Shown: positions 1 through 11,236 of the stretch, piece after piece
How positions within the stretch are numbered: the stretch's first letter is position 1
How the letters are laid out: every line of letters starts with the position of its first letter
Origin: Leucobacter denitrificans
Lineage (GTDB): Bacteria > Actinomycetota > Actinomycetes > Actinomycetales > Microbacteriaceae
NCBI RefSeq assembly: GCF_014396385.1
Contig: NZ_CP060716.1
Location: 2,294,001-2,358,000, forward strand
Direction of reading: 5' to 3'
Length of the DNA stretch: 64,000 nucleotides
The notes under the pieces: generated by a model
Seen by the model: the letters and a program-made list of their open reading frames with translations, nothing else
What the model was told of the DNA's origin: nothing
Database searches by the model: none
Position numbers and translations under genes: made by a program

Positions 1-97
1 CTCAATACTTATACATGAGACACACTGTTACAACACAGCACGCGGGGGAGTATTCCCGCAGTGCGACGAAGTGTGCCTCATGCGAGAGAATAGAGAA

Positions 98-994
98 GTG
101 AACGCAGACGATCAACCTCTCACACGCATTATTCATGTTCTGGAGGCGGTGCGATCCACTCTCGAGACCGCCGGCATCGACGACCCCGGTGCCGATGCCG
201 AGCTCATCATCGGTCATGTGCTGAAAGAATCGAGGGGTCGCGTTCAGGCCCTCGCCATTATGGGGGCCTCGCTCACCCAAGAGCAGTATGAGCGAGTTTT
301 TGAACTCGCCAGTGTGCGGGCGGATCGGGTGCCGTTGCAACACCTCACGGGCGTCGCCCCGTTTCGCTCGCTTGAGCTACGCGTTGGTCCGGGCGTCTTT
401 ATCCCGAGGCCCGAAACCGAAACAGTGGCGCAGTTCGCCATCGACGCACTCATGATGGCACCGGCGGCAGAACCTATCGCGGTCGATCTCTGCACTGGCA
501 GCGGGGCCATCGCCTTGTCAATCGCCCACGAGGTGCCCACTGCGAGGGTGTGGGCTGTCGAGAAGAGCGAGAACGCTCACGCGTGGGCCACCGAGAACGT
601 CGCTAAGTATGGCGACGGCCGTGTCGAGCTCGTTCACGGTGACCTCGCCGAATTCGTGCCGGGCAGGCTTGCGCCTCAGCAACTCGAGGCAGGCGTACAT
701 GTTGTCGTCTCGAACCCTCCATACGTGCCCTCCGGGTCGATCCCGCGTGATCCTGAGGTTCGCGAGCACGATCCCTCGCTCGCGCTCTACGCGGGTGAAG
801 ATGGGCTCGACGCCATTCGAGTGATTAGTCGGGTCGCGGCGCCACTGCTCGTAGATGGTGGATCGCTCGTGCTCGAACACGCAGAAGGCCAGGGGGCTGC
901 GATCCGCGACCTGCTCACCCGCGATGGCTGGCGTGCCGCAGCAACGCACCAAGATCTCACCGGGCGTGACCGTGCAACCACCGCCCTCAAGTAG
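98..994 (+). CDS. prmC: peptide chain release factor N5-glutamine methyltransferase PrmC (HemK)
   Basis: Class I SAM-dependent methyltransferase that methylates the Gln of the GGQ motif in release factors RF1/RF2. The SAM-binding segment reads DLCTGSGAIALSIA, and the family signature NPPY falls near residue 206, where it binds the target glutamine. The length, about 298 residues, is normal. The reading frame stays open to a GTG at 71 and an ATG at 80, but the conserved N-terminal helix begins after GTG 98, which follows a purine-rich GAGAGAATAGAGAA stretch, so I chose that start with moderate confidence. The gene upstream, expected to be prfA, lies outside the window. The preceding 70 bases hold only a small GCGGG/CCCGC inverted repeat (42-59). 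Confidence 0.93.
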   Translation: MNADDQPLTRIIHVLEAVRSTLETAGIDDPGADAELIIGHVLKESRGRVQALAIMGASLTQEQYERVFELASVRADRVPLQHLTGVAPFRSLELRVGPGVFIPRPETETVAQFAIDALMMAPAAEPIAVDLCTGSGAIALSIAHEVPTARVWAVEKSENAHAWATENVAKYGDGRVELVHGDLAEFVPGRLAPQQLEAGVHVVVSNPPYVPSGSIPRDPEVREHDPSLALYAGEDGLDAIRVISRVAAPLLVDGGSLVLEHAEGQGAAIRDLLTRDGWRAAATHQDLTGRDRATTALK

Positions 995-1005
995 AATTGC
1001 CGATT

Positions 1006-1719
1006 ATGGCCGAGGTGTATAACTGCTCAGAACCCGCTCAAGTGCTCGAGGGAACGAGACTCGCTCGCCAAGCACTCGGTCGCGGAGAACTCGTCGTGAT
1101 TCCTACCGACACCGTTTACGGTGTCGCGGCCGATGCGTTTTCGCCTGCTGCTGTGCAACGGCTACTTGAGGCCAAGGGGCGTGGAAGGCAATCTCCGCCT
1201 CCTGTGCTCATTCCAAACGTGGGCACACTCTCGGCGCTCGCCGCAGATGCTTCCGAGCCGCTGAGGCAACTCGCAGAGGCATTTTGGCCGGGCGCACTTA
1301 CCGTTATTGTGCAGGCTAACCCGTCGCTCGACTGGGATCTCGGGGAAACGGGCGGCACTGTCGCACTTAGAATTCCCGGAAATCAGCTCACCCGTGAGTT
1401 GCTCCAGGAGACCGGTCCGCTCGCGGTTTCCTCCGCTAATAAGACCGGGGAGCCGGCTGCTGGAACTGCGGCTGAAGCGCTCGATGCACTCGGCGAATCT
1501 GTTGCCGTGTATCTCGACGGGGGAGAAGCGCGCGGACAGGCGTCGACGATCATCGACGCGACCAAGCTGGAGGCCGACGGAACGGGAACTGTCGCTGTGC
1601 TGCGCGCCGGTGCGATCACGGCTGATGCGATTCGTGAGGTACTCGTCGACGCAACTGTTGTCGAGGGGGCTGCTCCCGAACCGGCACTCCCGAAGCCCGC
1701 TGACCCTGAGGCTGAATGA
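1006..1719 (+). CDS. ywlC: L-threonylcarbamoyladenylate synthase (Sua5/YwlC/TsaC family)
   Basis: Makes threonylcarbamoyl-AMP from threonine, bicarbonate and ATP for the t6A37 modification of ANN-decoding tRNAs. The protein shows the YrdC fold signatures: the PTDTVYGVAADAF segment near the N terminus, the KGRGRQSPPPVLI nucleotide-binding loop and the SSANKTGEPA segment. At about 237 residues it is a single YrdC domain without the C-terminal Sua5 domain. The frame is open from a TTG at 997, three bases after the prmC stop, but ATG 1006 gives the usual N terminus. It overlaps the next gene by ATGA, so translation is probably coupled in a prmC-ywlC-wecA run. Confidence 0.93.
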   Translation: MAEVYNCSEPAQVLEGTRLARQALGRGELVVIPTDTVYGVAADAFSPAAVQRLLEAKGRGRQSPPPVLIPNVGTLSALAADASEPLRQLAEAFWPGALTVIVQANPSLDWDLGETGGTVALRIPGNQLTRELLQETGPLAVSSANKTGEPAAGTAAEALDALGESVAVYLDGGEARGQASTIIDATKLEADGTGTVAVLRAGAITADAIREVLVDATVVEGAAPEPALPKPADPEAE

Positions 1720-2933
1720 CCCCGGCTACCGTTCTCGTACTCGCGGTCGCGATTGGGGTAACCGCAGTCTCGTCGTATCTTGTGTTGCGGCTGGCAAGGC
1801 ACTATGGGCTGGCGCCGCAACTTCGTGAGCGTGATGTGCATCGTGTGCCAACACCGCGGCTTGGTGGGGTGGCAATGTTTATTGGGCTCCTTGCAGCCTT
1901 TGGCGTTGCCGCAACGCAACCCGAATTCAGGCCACTGTTTAACGGCGATATGAAAATATGGGCGCTCATCGGTGCGTGCCTGCTTATCGCAGTCATTGGT
2001 GTGCTCGACGACGTGCTCGATCTTGACTGGATGATCAAGCTGGGCGCGCAGCTCCTCGCCGCCGGAGTGCTGGCGTGGAATGGCGTGCAAATAGTTTCGT
2101 TGCCGCTCGGAGACACACTCGTTATTGGTTCGCCCATCGTGAATTTTGTGCTCACTGTCTTCTTGATGACGCTGGTGATGAACGCGGTGAATTTTGTCGA
2201 CGGGCTCGACGGGCTCGTCGCTGGTGTTGCGATCATTGCGAGCGCCACTTTTTATGTTTATACGCTGGTGCTCACGTCTCAAATGGGCCATGTAGTGTCG
2301 GTCACCTTCTCGAGCCTTATTGCACTCGTGCTGGTCGGCATCTGCCTCGGCTTTCTCCCGTTTAACTGGCACCGGGCAAAAATGTTTATGGGAGACACGG
2401 GCGCACTACTCGTTGGCTTACTCATGGCAACCTCGACCGTCTCGGTGACTGGTGAGGTGAATCCCGCAGCGCTCGATATTCAGCTTGTTCTTGCGAGCTA
2501 TATTCCGATTATTCTGCCCGTTGCGGTACTTGCGCTGCCGCTCGCAGACTTCTCGCTCGCTGTGCTGCGTCGCGTGCGCGCGGGCAAGAGTCCCTTCGAG
2601 GCGGATCGCAGGCACCTGCACCACAGGCTCCTCGACATGGGCCACTCACCCATACAGGCGGTGCTTTTCTTCTATCTCGGAACTGCGGTGCTGTCGGTAG
2701 CTGGTCTACTCGTCTTCATCATGCGCGATTTCACGATTCCTCTTTTGGTACTCACCGTCGGTGGGGTCGTTGCGCTCTGTGTACTCTTCTTTCCAGTCAG
2801 CCGGATTCGTGCAGCCTGGGCGCAGAAGAGCTTGGTACCGTTGAAGCCATTCAGAAACCCGCAGCGAGTCTCCGCTGTTGAACTTGACCCGCACCCCACT
2901 GTGGCGTTGCCTAATCGAGAGGACTCCGAGTGA
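1716..2933 (+). CDS. wecA: undecaprenyl-phosphate GlcNAc-1-phosphate transferase (WecA/MraY family)
   Basis: Polytopic membrane glycosyltransferase that transfers a sugar-1-phosphate from a UDP-sugar to undecaprenyl phosphate, the first step of cell-wall polymer assembly. The aspartate motifs of the family are visible: GVLDDVLDLDW, NFVDGLDGL and the HRAKMFMGDTGA segment with the downstream His-rich RRHLHHRLLDMGHS loop. About ten hydrophobic segments are seen over 405 residues. This WecA/Rfe type is commonly found just upstream of atp operons in Actinobacteria. The start ATG overlaps the ywlC stop (ATGA), and the 3' end overlaps the next start (GTGA). The exact sugar substrate cannot be told from sequence. 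Confidence 0.9.
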   Translation: MTPATVLVLAVAIGVTAVSSYLVLRLARHYGLAPQLRERDVHRVPTPRLGGVAMFIGLLAAFGVAATQPEFRPLFNGDMKIWALIGACLLIAVIGVLDDVLDLDWMIKLGAQLLAAGVLAWNGVQIVSLPLGDTLVIGSPIVNFVLTVFLMTLVMNAVNFVDGLDGLVAGVAIIASATFYVYTLVLTSQMGHVVSVTFSSLIALVLVGICLGFLPFNWHRAKMFMGDTGALLVGLLMATSTVSVTGEVNPAALDIQLVLASYIPIILPVAVLALPLADFSLAVLRRVRAGKSPFEADRRHLHHRLLDMGHSPIQAVLFFYLGTAVLSVAGLLVFIMRDFTIPLLVLTVGGVVALCVLFFPVSRIRAAWAQKSLVPLKPFRNPQRVSAVELDPHPTVALPNREDSE

Positions 2934-3397
2934 CGGACGTCAGTAGCCCACAAGCGCAACCGGATAAGCCTCAGATGCCGAGTTCGCAGCCAATTCTGAT
3001 GCGAGCAATGAAGTGGGGTGGCCTCGCAACGATCGGCCTCATGATTATCTTCGGGGTGATCGGCGCATTGGTTTCTGGCTCAACAGGGGTTATTGCCGGT
3101 GTGCTCGGTGCGGCATTCTCGGGTCTCTTCCTCATGCTCACGGTGGGAAGCATTGCATTTGCGAACCGATTTATCGCAAGCCCCTCGTATATTGCGCTCT
3201 TCTTCGGAATCGTGATGGGGAGCTGGCTCCTCAAATTCATCGTGTTTATCGTCGTATCGCTGCTCCTGCGAAACCAAGATTGGCTCAACCCGACAATTTT
3301 CTTTATCGCTGTGGTGTCCGGAGTAATTGTGTCACTGGTCGTAGACGTACTGGTGATAACGAAATCGCGCATACCTGTGGTGTCCGACCCACAATAG
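2930..3397 (+). CDS. AtpI-like small membrane protein upstream of the ATP synthase operon
   Basis: A 155-residue protein with a hydrophilic N terminus followed by four hydrophobic segments (roughly residues 27-47, 51-75, 87-110 and 121-142). Sequence alone does not give a function. Size, topology and position between wecA and atpB match the poorly conserved AtpI-like proteins, which in other bacteria help assemble the c-ring. The GTG start overlaps the wecA stop (GTGA), so it belongs to the upstream transcription unit; a 152-bp gap separates it from atpB. Confidence 0.7.
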   Translation: MTDVSSPQAQPDKPQMPSSQPILMRAMKWGGLATIGLMIIFGVIGALVSGSTGVIAGVLGAAFSGLFLMLTVGSIAFANRFIASPSYIALFFGIVMGSWLLKFIVFIVVSLLLRNQDWLNPTIFFIAVVSGVIVSLVVDVLVITKSRIPVVSDPQ

Positions 3398-3416
3398 GTC
3401 TAAGATTTCGGTTTTC

Positions 3417-3445
3417 ACTCAGCCACTTTTATTGATAGGCTGAGT
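3417..3445. promoter_or_regulatory. 8-bp inverted repeat in the gap before atpB
   Basis: ACTCAGCC (3417-3424) and GGCTGAGT (3438-3445) form a perfect dyad with a 13-nt AT-rich loop, 20 bases after the atpI-like stop. There is no T-run after it, so it is either a weak transcription end or an operator. Downstream, TTGACT at 3480-3485 and CATACT at 3508-3513 resemble promoter boxes, but the spacing of 22 is long; an atpB promoter here is likely but not exactly placed. Confidence 0.4.
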
Positions 3446-3549
3446 CGTGTTCCCTACAGGGCTTACTTCTGGTGTGCCTTTGACTGGTGGGGGCACGAAA
3501 TACCGTTCATACTGTGTAGCTTGCCAAGAGCCGCACCCGACTCAGGAGA

Positions 3550-4374
3550 ATGGCGCTGTTCGCTAACGCTATGCAACTCGTTGCCCCAGGCTTCTTCGCA
3601 GCCGATGAGGGGGGCTTCCACCCACCCTCGATCGAAGAATTCTTCCCTCCGGCGATCTTCTTTGAAGGTACGCCGTTTGAGATGAACCGCATCATGCTCA
3701 TTCGCGTGATCATGACCATCGTGCTTCTCGTGGTCTTCTACCTCGGTACACGCAATATGCGAATCGTGCCGGGCCGTTTCCAGTCACTTACTGAAATGGC
3801 ACTTGATTTCATTCGAGTGAACATTGCTGAAGACCTGCTCGGCAAGGTCGACGGTCGTCGCTTCCTGCCTATCCTCTGCGCAATCTTCTTTATGATCTTT
3901 GCGTTCAACATCACCGGCATTATTCCTGGCTTCAACATCGGCGTTTCTGCAGTTGTTGGTGTACCGCTGGTGCTTGCTGTGGTTTCCTACATCACCTTTA
4001 TTTATGCCGGTATCAAGAAGAGCCCGGGCAAGTTCTTTAAGAACTCCCTCTTCCCGGCTGGTGTGCCGAAGCCGTTCTACATTTTGGTGACACCGATCGA
4101 GTTCTTCTCGACCTTCATTCTGCGCCCGGTCACACTGACCTTGCGTCTCATGATGAACCTGGTGGTTGGTCACCTCTTGCTCGTGCTGTTCTTCAGTGCA
4201 ACGTGGTTCTTCTTCTTCCAGGCAGAAGGCCTACTTAAGGGACTTGGTGTGCTTACCCTCGCGGTTGGTTTCGCCTTCACCCTGTTCGAAATCCTGGTGG
4301 CGTTCCTCCAGGCATACATCTTCACAATTCTCACAGGCGTCTACATCCAGCTCGCGCTGGCTGAAGAACACTAA
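3550..4374 (+). CDS. atpB: F1Fo ATP synthase subunit a
   Basis: Membrane subunit a forms the two proton half-channels beside the c-ring. The essential arginine lies in the segment LTLRLMMNLVVGHLLL (Arg about residue 199), and the last helix carries the usual Gln-containing FLQAYIFTIL motif. Six hydrophobic segments are visible in 274 residues. The start is uncertain: an AGGAGA lies directly against ATG 3550, too close for normal spacing, and a second in-frame ATG is at 3571. It is the first gene of a complete atpBEFHAGDC operon. Confidence 0.96.
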   Translation: MALFANAMQLVAPGFFAADEGGFHPPSIEEFFPPAIFFEGTPFEMNRIMLIRVIMTIVLLVVFYLGTRNMRIVPGRFQSLTEMALDFIRVNIAEDLLGKVDGRRFLPILCAIFFMIFAFNITGIIPGFNIGVSAVVGVPLVLAVVSYITFIYAGIKKSPGKFFKNSLFPAGVPKPFYILVTPIEFFSTFILRPVTLTLRLMMNLVVGHLLLVLFFSATWFFFFQAEGLLKGLGVLTLAVGFAFTLFEILVAFLQAYIFTILTGVYIQLALAEEH

Positions 4375-4656
<282 letters not shown>

Positions 4657-4693
4657 GACGTCCACCTCTTTCTAGTCTCGAAAGGGAGGCTCG

Positions 4694-5248
4694 ATGAATA
4701 ACGCAGTACGTATCGCTGCGGAGCAGTCGGGGGAAGCCCGAAACATCCTGTTCCCAGAGGTGTACGACCTTGTGTGGTCTGCGCTGGTCTTCATCGTGAT
4801 CCTCGTTGCGTTCTGGAAGGTGTTCCTGCCAAAGCTGCAGGTAATGCTTGACGCTCGCGCCGAGGCAATCGAAGGCAACATCGCTAAGGCTGACGAGGCG
4901 CAAGCTAAGGCCGAAGCTGCTCTACAGGAGTACACGGCTCAGCTCGCAAGCGCACGCCAGGAAGCTGGCGAGATCCGCGAGTCTGCACGCGCAGACGGTG
5001 CCAAGATCGTTGCGAAGGCAAAGGAAGACGCGACGACTGAACAGGCTCGCATTGCGCAGGCTGCTCAGGCTCAGATTGAGGCTGAACGTCAGTCCGCAAT
5101 CGTCTCGCTCCGCAAAGACGTCGGTACCCTCGCAATTGACCTCGCCTCGGGCGTGGTTGGTGAGAGCCTCAGCGATGACAACAAGGCGTCGGCGCTCGTC
5201 GATCGATTCCTTGCTGACCTCGAGGCTTCGGAACAGGCGGCGAAGTAA
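4694..5248 (+). CDS. atpF: F1Fo ATP synthase subunit b
   Basis: Peripheral-stalk subunit with one N-terminal transmembrane segment (about residues 24-44, starting VWSALVFIVILVAFW) followed by a long charged, Ala-rich helical coiled-coil arm that reaches up to the F1 head. At 184 residues it is of usual size for Actinobacteria. GGGAGG precedes the ATG. Its stop overlaps the atpH start by one base (TAATG), indicating coupled translation. Confidence 0.96.
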   Translation: MNNAVRIAAEQSGEARNILFPEVYDLVWSALVFIVILVAFWKVFLPKLQVMLDARAEAIEGNIAKADEAQAKAEAALQEYTAQLASARQEAGEIRESARADGAKIVAKAKEDATTEQARIAQAAQAQIEAERQSAIVSLRKDVGTLAIDLASGVVGESLSDDNKASALVDRFLADLEASEQAAK

Positions 5249-6024
5249 TGGGTAGCGCGTCACGCGAAGCACTCGCGGCGGCTCAGGCCTCGCTCAGTGG
5301 ACTTCTCGGCAAGACTGTTGGCTCTGACTTATTAGCCGTCGCAGCGCAGCTCGACACGTCGCCAGCGCTCGTGAGTGCGCTCGCTGACTCGTCGCTCGCG
5401 GCCGAAGCTAAGACAGGCATTCTCAGTCGAGTATTCGGGAGCCTTTCCGATGGCGCGCGCTCAGTGCTCACCGCAGCCGTCACTCAGAACTGGTCGAGTG
5501 CTCCCGAGCTCGTTGACGGTATTGAGGAGCTCGGTATTCGTGCGCAGGCAGTCGCGAATTCAGAACTCGCTGATGAGCTTCTCGCCGCCACCGCCGTGAT
5601 CGACGGCAGCCACGAGCTCGAACTCGAGCTTGGTAACAAGCTGGGAGATCCGAACGCTAAGGCCGGTCTTGCAGAGAAAATCTTCTCTGGAAAGCTCTCG
5701 GCAAGTGCGATGAACGTGATCACCTACTTTGTCGCGCACCCGCGTGGTCGTCGCGTGAGCGCCGCACTTCGTGAGAGTGCACGTACCGCGGCGGATCAGG
5801 GTGGTAGCGAACTCGCAACTGTCACCGTAGCCGCGCCGCTGAGCGATGCCCAGCAGCAGAAGCTTGCTTCGCTGCTTGAGCAGAGCGCAGGTCGTCCGGT
5901 GAAGGTCACCACCGTGGTCGATTCAGACCTAATTGGTGGCGTCCGCATTCAGATCGCCAACGATGTCATCGACGGAAGTGTTCGGGCTCGCCTGGATGAC
6001 CTCCGCCAGCGGCTCGCTGCGTAG
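5248..6024 (+). CDS. atpH: F1Fo ATP synthase subunit delta
   Basis: OSCP-type subunit that joins the peripheral stalk to the top of F1. At 258 residues it is longer than the roughly 180-residue E. coli protein, as is common in Actinobacteria; the extra length lies in the N-terminal half. The C-terminal segment with [35 protein letters not shown] is the family signature region. It is translationally coupled to atpF. Confidence 0.95.
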   Translation: MGSASREALAAAQASLSGLLGKTVGSDLLAVAAQLDTSPALVSALADSSLAAEAKTGILSRVFGSLSDGARSVLTAAVTQNWSSAPELVDGIEELGIRAQAVANSELADELLAATAVIDGSHELELELGNKLGDPNAKAGLAEKIFSGKLSASAMNVITYFVAHPRGRRVSAALRESARTAADQGGSELATVTVAAPLSDAQQQKLASLLEQSAGRPVKVTTVVDSDLIGGVRIQIANDVIDGSVRARLDDLRQRLAA

Positions 6025-6043
6025 AGCACAACATAGTTACTTG

Positions 6044-6061
6044 CCGGAGATCCCTCTCCGG
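6044..6061. promoter_or_regulatory. hairpin between atpH and atpA
   Basis: CCGGAGA and TCTCCGG form a 7-bp stem with a TCCC loop, ending 19 bases before the atpA ATG and just before its AGAGGAAACG ribosome-binding region. It sits inside the operon, so an RNA role (processing or tuning of translation) is more plausible than termination. Confidence 0.45.
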
Positions 6062-6080
6062 AACAGATAGAGGAAACGAA

Positions 6081-7706
6081 ATGGCAGAACTCTCAATCAG
6101 CCCGGACGAGATCCGGAGTGCGCTGAAGGAATTCGCAGCGTCGTACGAGCCGGAGCAGGCAGGCAAGACCGAGGTCGGCACCGTCGTGGACGCCGCCGAT
6201 GGTATCGCGCACGTCTCAGGACTCCCCGGCGTTATGGCAAACGAACTCATTCGTTTTGCGGACGGAACGCTTGGACTTGCACAGAACCTTGAGGAAGATC
6301 AACTCGGTGTTGTCGTGCTCGGACCATTCACGGGTATCGAGGAGGGCCAGCAGGTCACTCGCACCGGTGAAGTTCTCTCGGTCCCAGTGGGCGAGGGTTA
6401 CCTCGGGCGTGTGGTGAACCCGCTCGGAACCCCAATCGATGGCCTGGGTGAAATCGCTGGTCTCGAGGGAAGCCGCGCACTAGAGCTTCAGGCTCCCGGC
6501 GTCATGCAGCGTAAGTCGGTACATGAGCCGCTGCAGACCGGCATCAAAGCAATCGATGCGATGATCCCCGTTGGCCGTGGCCAGCGACAGCTCATCATTG
6601 GCGACCGCCAGACCGGTAAGACCGCTCTCGCGATCGACACCATCATCAACCAGAAGGCAAACTGGGAGTCGGGCGACGTCAACAAGCAGGTTCGCTGCAT
6701 CTACGTTGCTATCGGCCAGAAGGGCTCGACCATCGCTTCGGTGAAGGGCGCCCTCGAAGATGCAGGTGCGATGGAGTACACCACCATCGTTGCATCGCCA
6801 GCTTCTGATCCCGCAGGCTTCAAGTACCTTGCTCCCTACACCGGCTCGGCAATCGGCCAGCACTGGATGTACGCGGGCAAGCACGTACTCATCATCTTTG
6901 ATGATCTGTCAAAGCAGGCAGAGGCATACCGCGCCGTGTCACTTCTCCTCCGTCGCCCACCAGGGCGCGAGGCGTACCCAGGTGACGTCTTCTACCTCCA
7001 CTCCCGTCTGCTTGAGCGTTGTGCAAAGCTCTCTGACGAGCTTGGCGCAGGCTCGATGACCGGTCTTCCGATCATCGAGACGAAGGCGAACGACGTTTCG
7101 GCGTACATTCCGACCAACGTGATCTCGATCACCGACGGACAGATCTTCCTCCAGTCCGACCTCTTCAACGCTAACCAGCGCCCCGCGGTCGACGTGGGTA
7201 TCTCGGTTTCGCGTGTTGGTGGCGACGCACAGGTGAAGTCGATCAAGAAGGTTTCGGGTACGCTCAAGCTTGAGCTCGCTCAGTACCGCGCACTTGAAGC
7301 ATTCGCTATGTTCGCTTCAGACCTCGACGCAGCGAGCCGTAAGCAGCTCGAGCGTGGTGCCCGACTTACCGAACTGCTCAAGCAGCCACAGTACTCGCCG
7401 TACTCGGTTGAAGAGCAGACCGTTTCGATCTGGGCTGGCACAAACGGCCACCTCGACGACGTGCCGGTTGAAGACATCCTCCGCTTTGAGCGCGAGTTCC
7501 TCGACTACTTGGGGCGCAACTCCGAGGCGCTGAACACGCTTGCTTCAACCAACGTGCTTGACGACGACACCGTTGCTGAGCTTGTGAAGCAGATTGAAAA
7601 GTTCAGAAGCGAGTTCCGCACCGCCGAGGGCAAAGCCCTGAACGAGCAGTTCGAGGCACTTGACGAGGCAGAGATTCAGCAGGAGCAGCTGGTAGTTAAG
7701 AAGTAG
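6081..7706 (+). CDS. atpA: F1Fo ATP synthase subunit alpha
   Basis: Non-catalytic nucleotide-binding subunit of F1. The P-loop GDRQTGKT lies at residues 174-181, with the usual Gln in place of the catalytic residue found in beta. The beta-barrel N domain, nucleotide-binding domain and helical C domain are all present in 541 residues. The C terminus is extended and acidic with several Glu/Gln residues. A strong hairpin follows directly after the stop. Confidence 0.98.
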   Translation: MAELSISPDEIRSALKEFAASYEPEQAGKTEVGTVVDAADGIAHVSGLPGVMANELIRFADGTLGLAQNLEEDQLGVVVLGPFTGIEEGQQVTRTGEVLSVPVGEGYLGRVVNPLGTPIDGLGEIAGLEGSRALELQAPGVMQRKSVHEPLQTGIKAIDAMIPVGRGQRQLIIGDRQTGKTALAIDTIINQKANWESGDVNKQVRCIYVAIGQKGSTIASVKGALEDAGAMEYTTIVASPASDPAGFKYLAPYTGSAIGQHWMYAGKHVLIIFDDLSKQAEAYRAVSLLLRRPPGREAYPGDVFYLHSRLLERCAKLSDELGAGSMTGLPIIETKANDVSAYIPTNVISITDGQIFLQSDLFNANQRPAVDVGISVSRVGGDAQVKSIKKVSGTLKLELAQYRALEAFAMFASDLDAASRKQLERGARLTELLKQPQYSPYSVEEQTVSIWAGTNGHLDDVPVEDILRFEREFLDYLGRNSEALNTLASTNVLDDDTVAELVKQIEKFRSEFRTAEGKALNEQFEALDEAEIQQEQLVVKK

Positions 7707-7708
7707 TT

Positions 7709-7739
7709 GATCAGGTGGGGGCGTGAGCCCCCACCGATC
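7709..7739. promoter_or_regulatory. strong hairpin between atpA and atpG
   Basis: GGTGGGGGC (7714-7722) pairs perfectly with GCCCCCACC (7727-7735) around a GTGA tetraloop, and flanking GATC sequences extend the stem. It begins three bases after the atpA stop and has no T-run, so it is not a classical terminator. Within an operon whose products are needed at 3 alpha to 1 gamma, an mRNA-stabilising or attenuating role is plausible. Confidence 0.55.
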
Positions 7740-7785
7740 CACAACTTCGCAGCACACCAGCCAGCCCAACCAGTACAGGAGAGAC

Positions 7786-10139
<2,354 letters not shown>

Positions 10140-10142
10140 ATC

Positions 10143-10403
10143 ATGGCGCTCAACGTCAAGGTTGTTTCGGCAACGAGCGAGATCTGGTCTGGCGAAGCCA
10201 CCCAGGTCATCGCGAACACGCTCGAGGGACAGATCGGTATTCTCGCCGGTCACCAGCCAGTACTCGCGATCCTCGCCCAGGGCGAGGTTCGCGTGACCAC
10301 TGCGAACGGCGAGAAGGTCACCGTTAACGCGGAAGACGGATTCCTCTCCGTCGACCACGATGCGGTCACGATTGTCGCTGGCGAAGCGGTTCTCGTTTCC
10401 TAA
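10143..10403 (+). CDS. atpC: F1Fo ATP synthase subunit epsilon (short form)
   Basis: Only 86 residues long: the N-terminal beta-sandwich that contacts gamma and the c-ring is complete, including LEGQIGILAGHQPVLAIL, but the C-terminal two-helix inhibitory domain found in E. coli or Bacillus epsilon (about 135 residues) is absent. This is therefore a non-inhibitory-type epsilon. The gene ends cleanly with a stop, so it is not a frameshift product. The operon ends just downstream with a terminator that lies inside the next coding region. Confidence 0.95.
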   Translation: MALNVKVVSATSEIWSGEATQVIANTLEGQIGILAGHQPVLAILAQGEVRVTTANGEKVTVNAEDGFLSVDHDAVTIVAGEAVLVS

Positions 10404-10427
10404 CCCGACACTGTTCTGAACCGCGCA

Positions 10428-11210
10428 ATGCTCGTTCTGCTGCCGCCCTCTGAAACCAAACGTTTCGGAGGGCGGCAGCTTTTTTCGTTATCGAACCTTT
10501 CGTATGCAACCAGGCTTGAGGCCACCCGTGAGCGTGTGCGAGATGCGCTCATAGCAGTCAGTAGAGACGAGCAATCGGCAGTTAAAGCGCTGAAGCTCGG
10601 AGTGAAGAATCGAGACCTGCGCGAGCACAACCTGCAACTCGAAACGAGTGGGGCTTCTGCCGCCATCGAACGCTACACAGGTGTGTTGTATGACGCGCTC
10701 GATGTGGAGAGTCTCACTGACTTGGAACGCGAATGGGTACATCAGCACGTCGCGATACAGTCTGCTCTTTTCGGGCTGTGCAGTGCGAGTGATGAGATTC
10801 CGGCATATCGACTTTCAGCATCATCGCGACTGCCAGAAATCGGATCAGCACTTGCAAAGTTGTGGGCGCCAGCTCACGCAGGTCTGCTCGACGGCCGCCC
10901 GTATGTACTCGACCTCAGGTCAAAGGACTATGCTGCGCTTGCGCCAGTTAAAGATCTCGGCGCAAGCTCAAACGACTTTCTCGAGGTTGTTACTCGAGAT
11001 GGGAGTGGTGCTGTGAGGGCACTGAACCATTTCAACAAAGCCGCCAAGGGGGACCTTGTGCGCAGGCTTGCACTGTCTTCCCCGTCTATCGGTAACCGCG
11101 AGCAACTACTCGATTGGGCGCTCGAGCATGATCTCGAACTCACGATTGGCGATGATCCACACACCCTTCGGCTGACCACGACGCAGGGCGCACCTGCCGT
11201 AAGCCGATAG
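10428..11210 (+). CDS. yaaA: YaaA family (DUF328) peroxide-stress protein
   Basis: The 260-residue protein matches the YaaA family, which binds DNA and limits free iron and oxidative damage during peroxide stress in E. coli. The N terminus LLPPSETKRFGG and the signature HFNKAAKGDLVRRLA near residue 205 are diagnostic, as is the TGVLYDALD segment. The ATG follows the atpC stop by 24 bases and has no clear ribosome-binding site. The first codons also form a long intrinsic terminator hairpin (10439-10485), so transcripts from the atp operon should mostly end here and yaaA probably has its own weak promoter inside atpC. Confidence 0.88.
   Translation: MLVLLPPSETKRFGGRQLFSLSNLSYATRLEATRERVRDALIAVSRDEQSAVKALKLGVKNRDLREHNLQLETSGASAAIERYTGVLYDALDVESLTDLEREWVHQHVAIQSALFGLCSASDEIPAYRLSASSRLPEIGSALAKLWAPAHAGLLDGRPYVLDLRSKDYAALAPVKDLGASSNDFLEVVTRDGSGAVRALNHFNKAAKGDLVRRLALSSPSIGNREQLLDWALEHDLELTIGDDPHTLRLTTTQGAPAVSR
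10439..10485 (+). terminator. intrinsic terminator of the atp operon, inside the start of yaaA
   Basis: An almost perfect 18-bp stem (10439-10456 with 10462-10479, one G-T pair) has a CAAAC loop and is followed by six T residues at 10480-10485. The lower 12 bp are GCTGCCGCCCTC with GAGGGCGGCAGC. It lies 35 bases after the atpC stop, exactly where an operon terminator is expected, yet it encodes residues 4-19 of YaaA. Confidence 0.85.
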
Positions 11211-11236
11211 GATATGTGGGTGCAGGAGACGAAAAG

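Noticed and set aside
1383..2372. 329-codon open frame on the minus strand
   Set aside because: Antisense shadow of ywlC and wecA; composition is rich in Arg, His and Asn without any recognisable motif.
3480..3513. Firm promoter call for atpB from TTGACT and CATACT
   Set aside because: The spacing is 22 bases, outside the normal range, so only a possible promoter region is noted.
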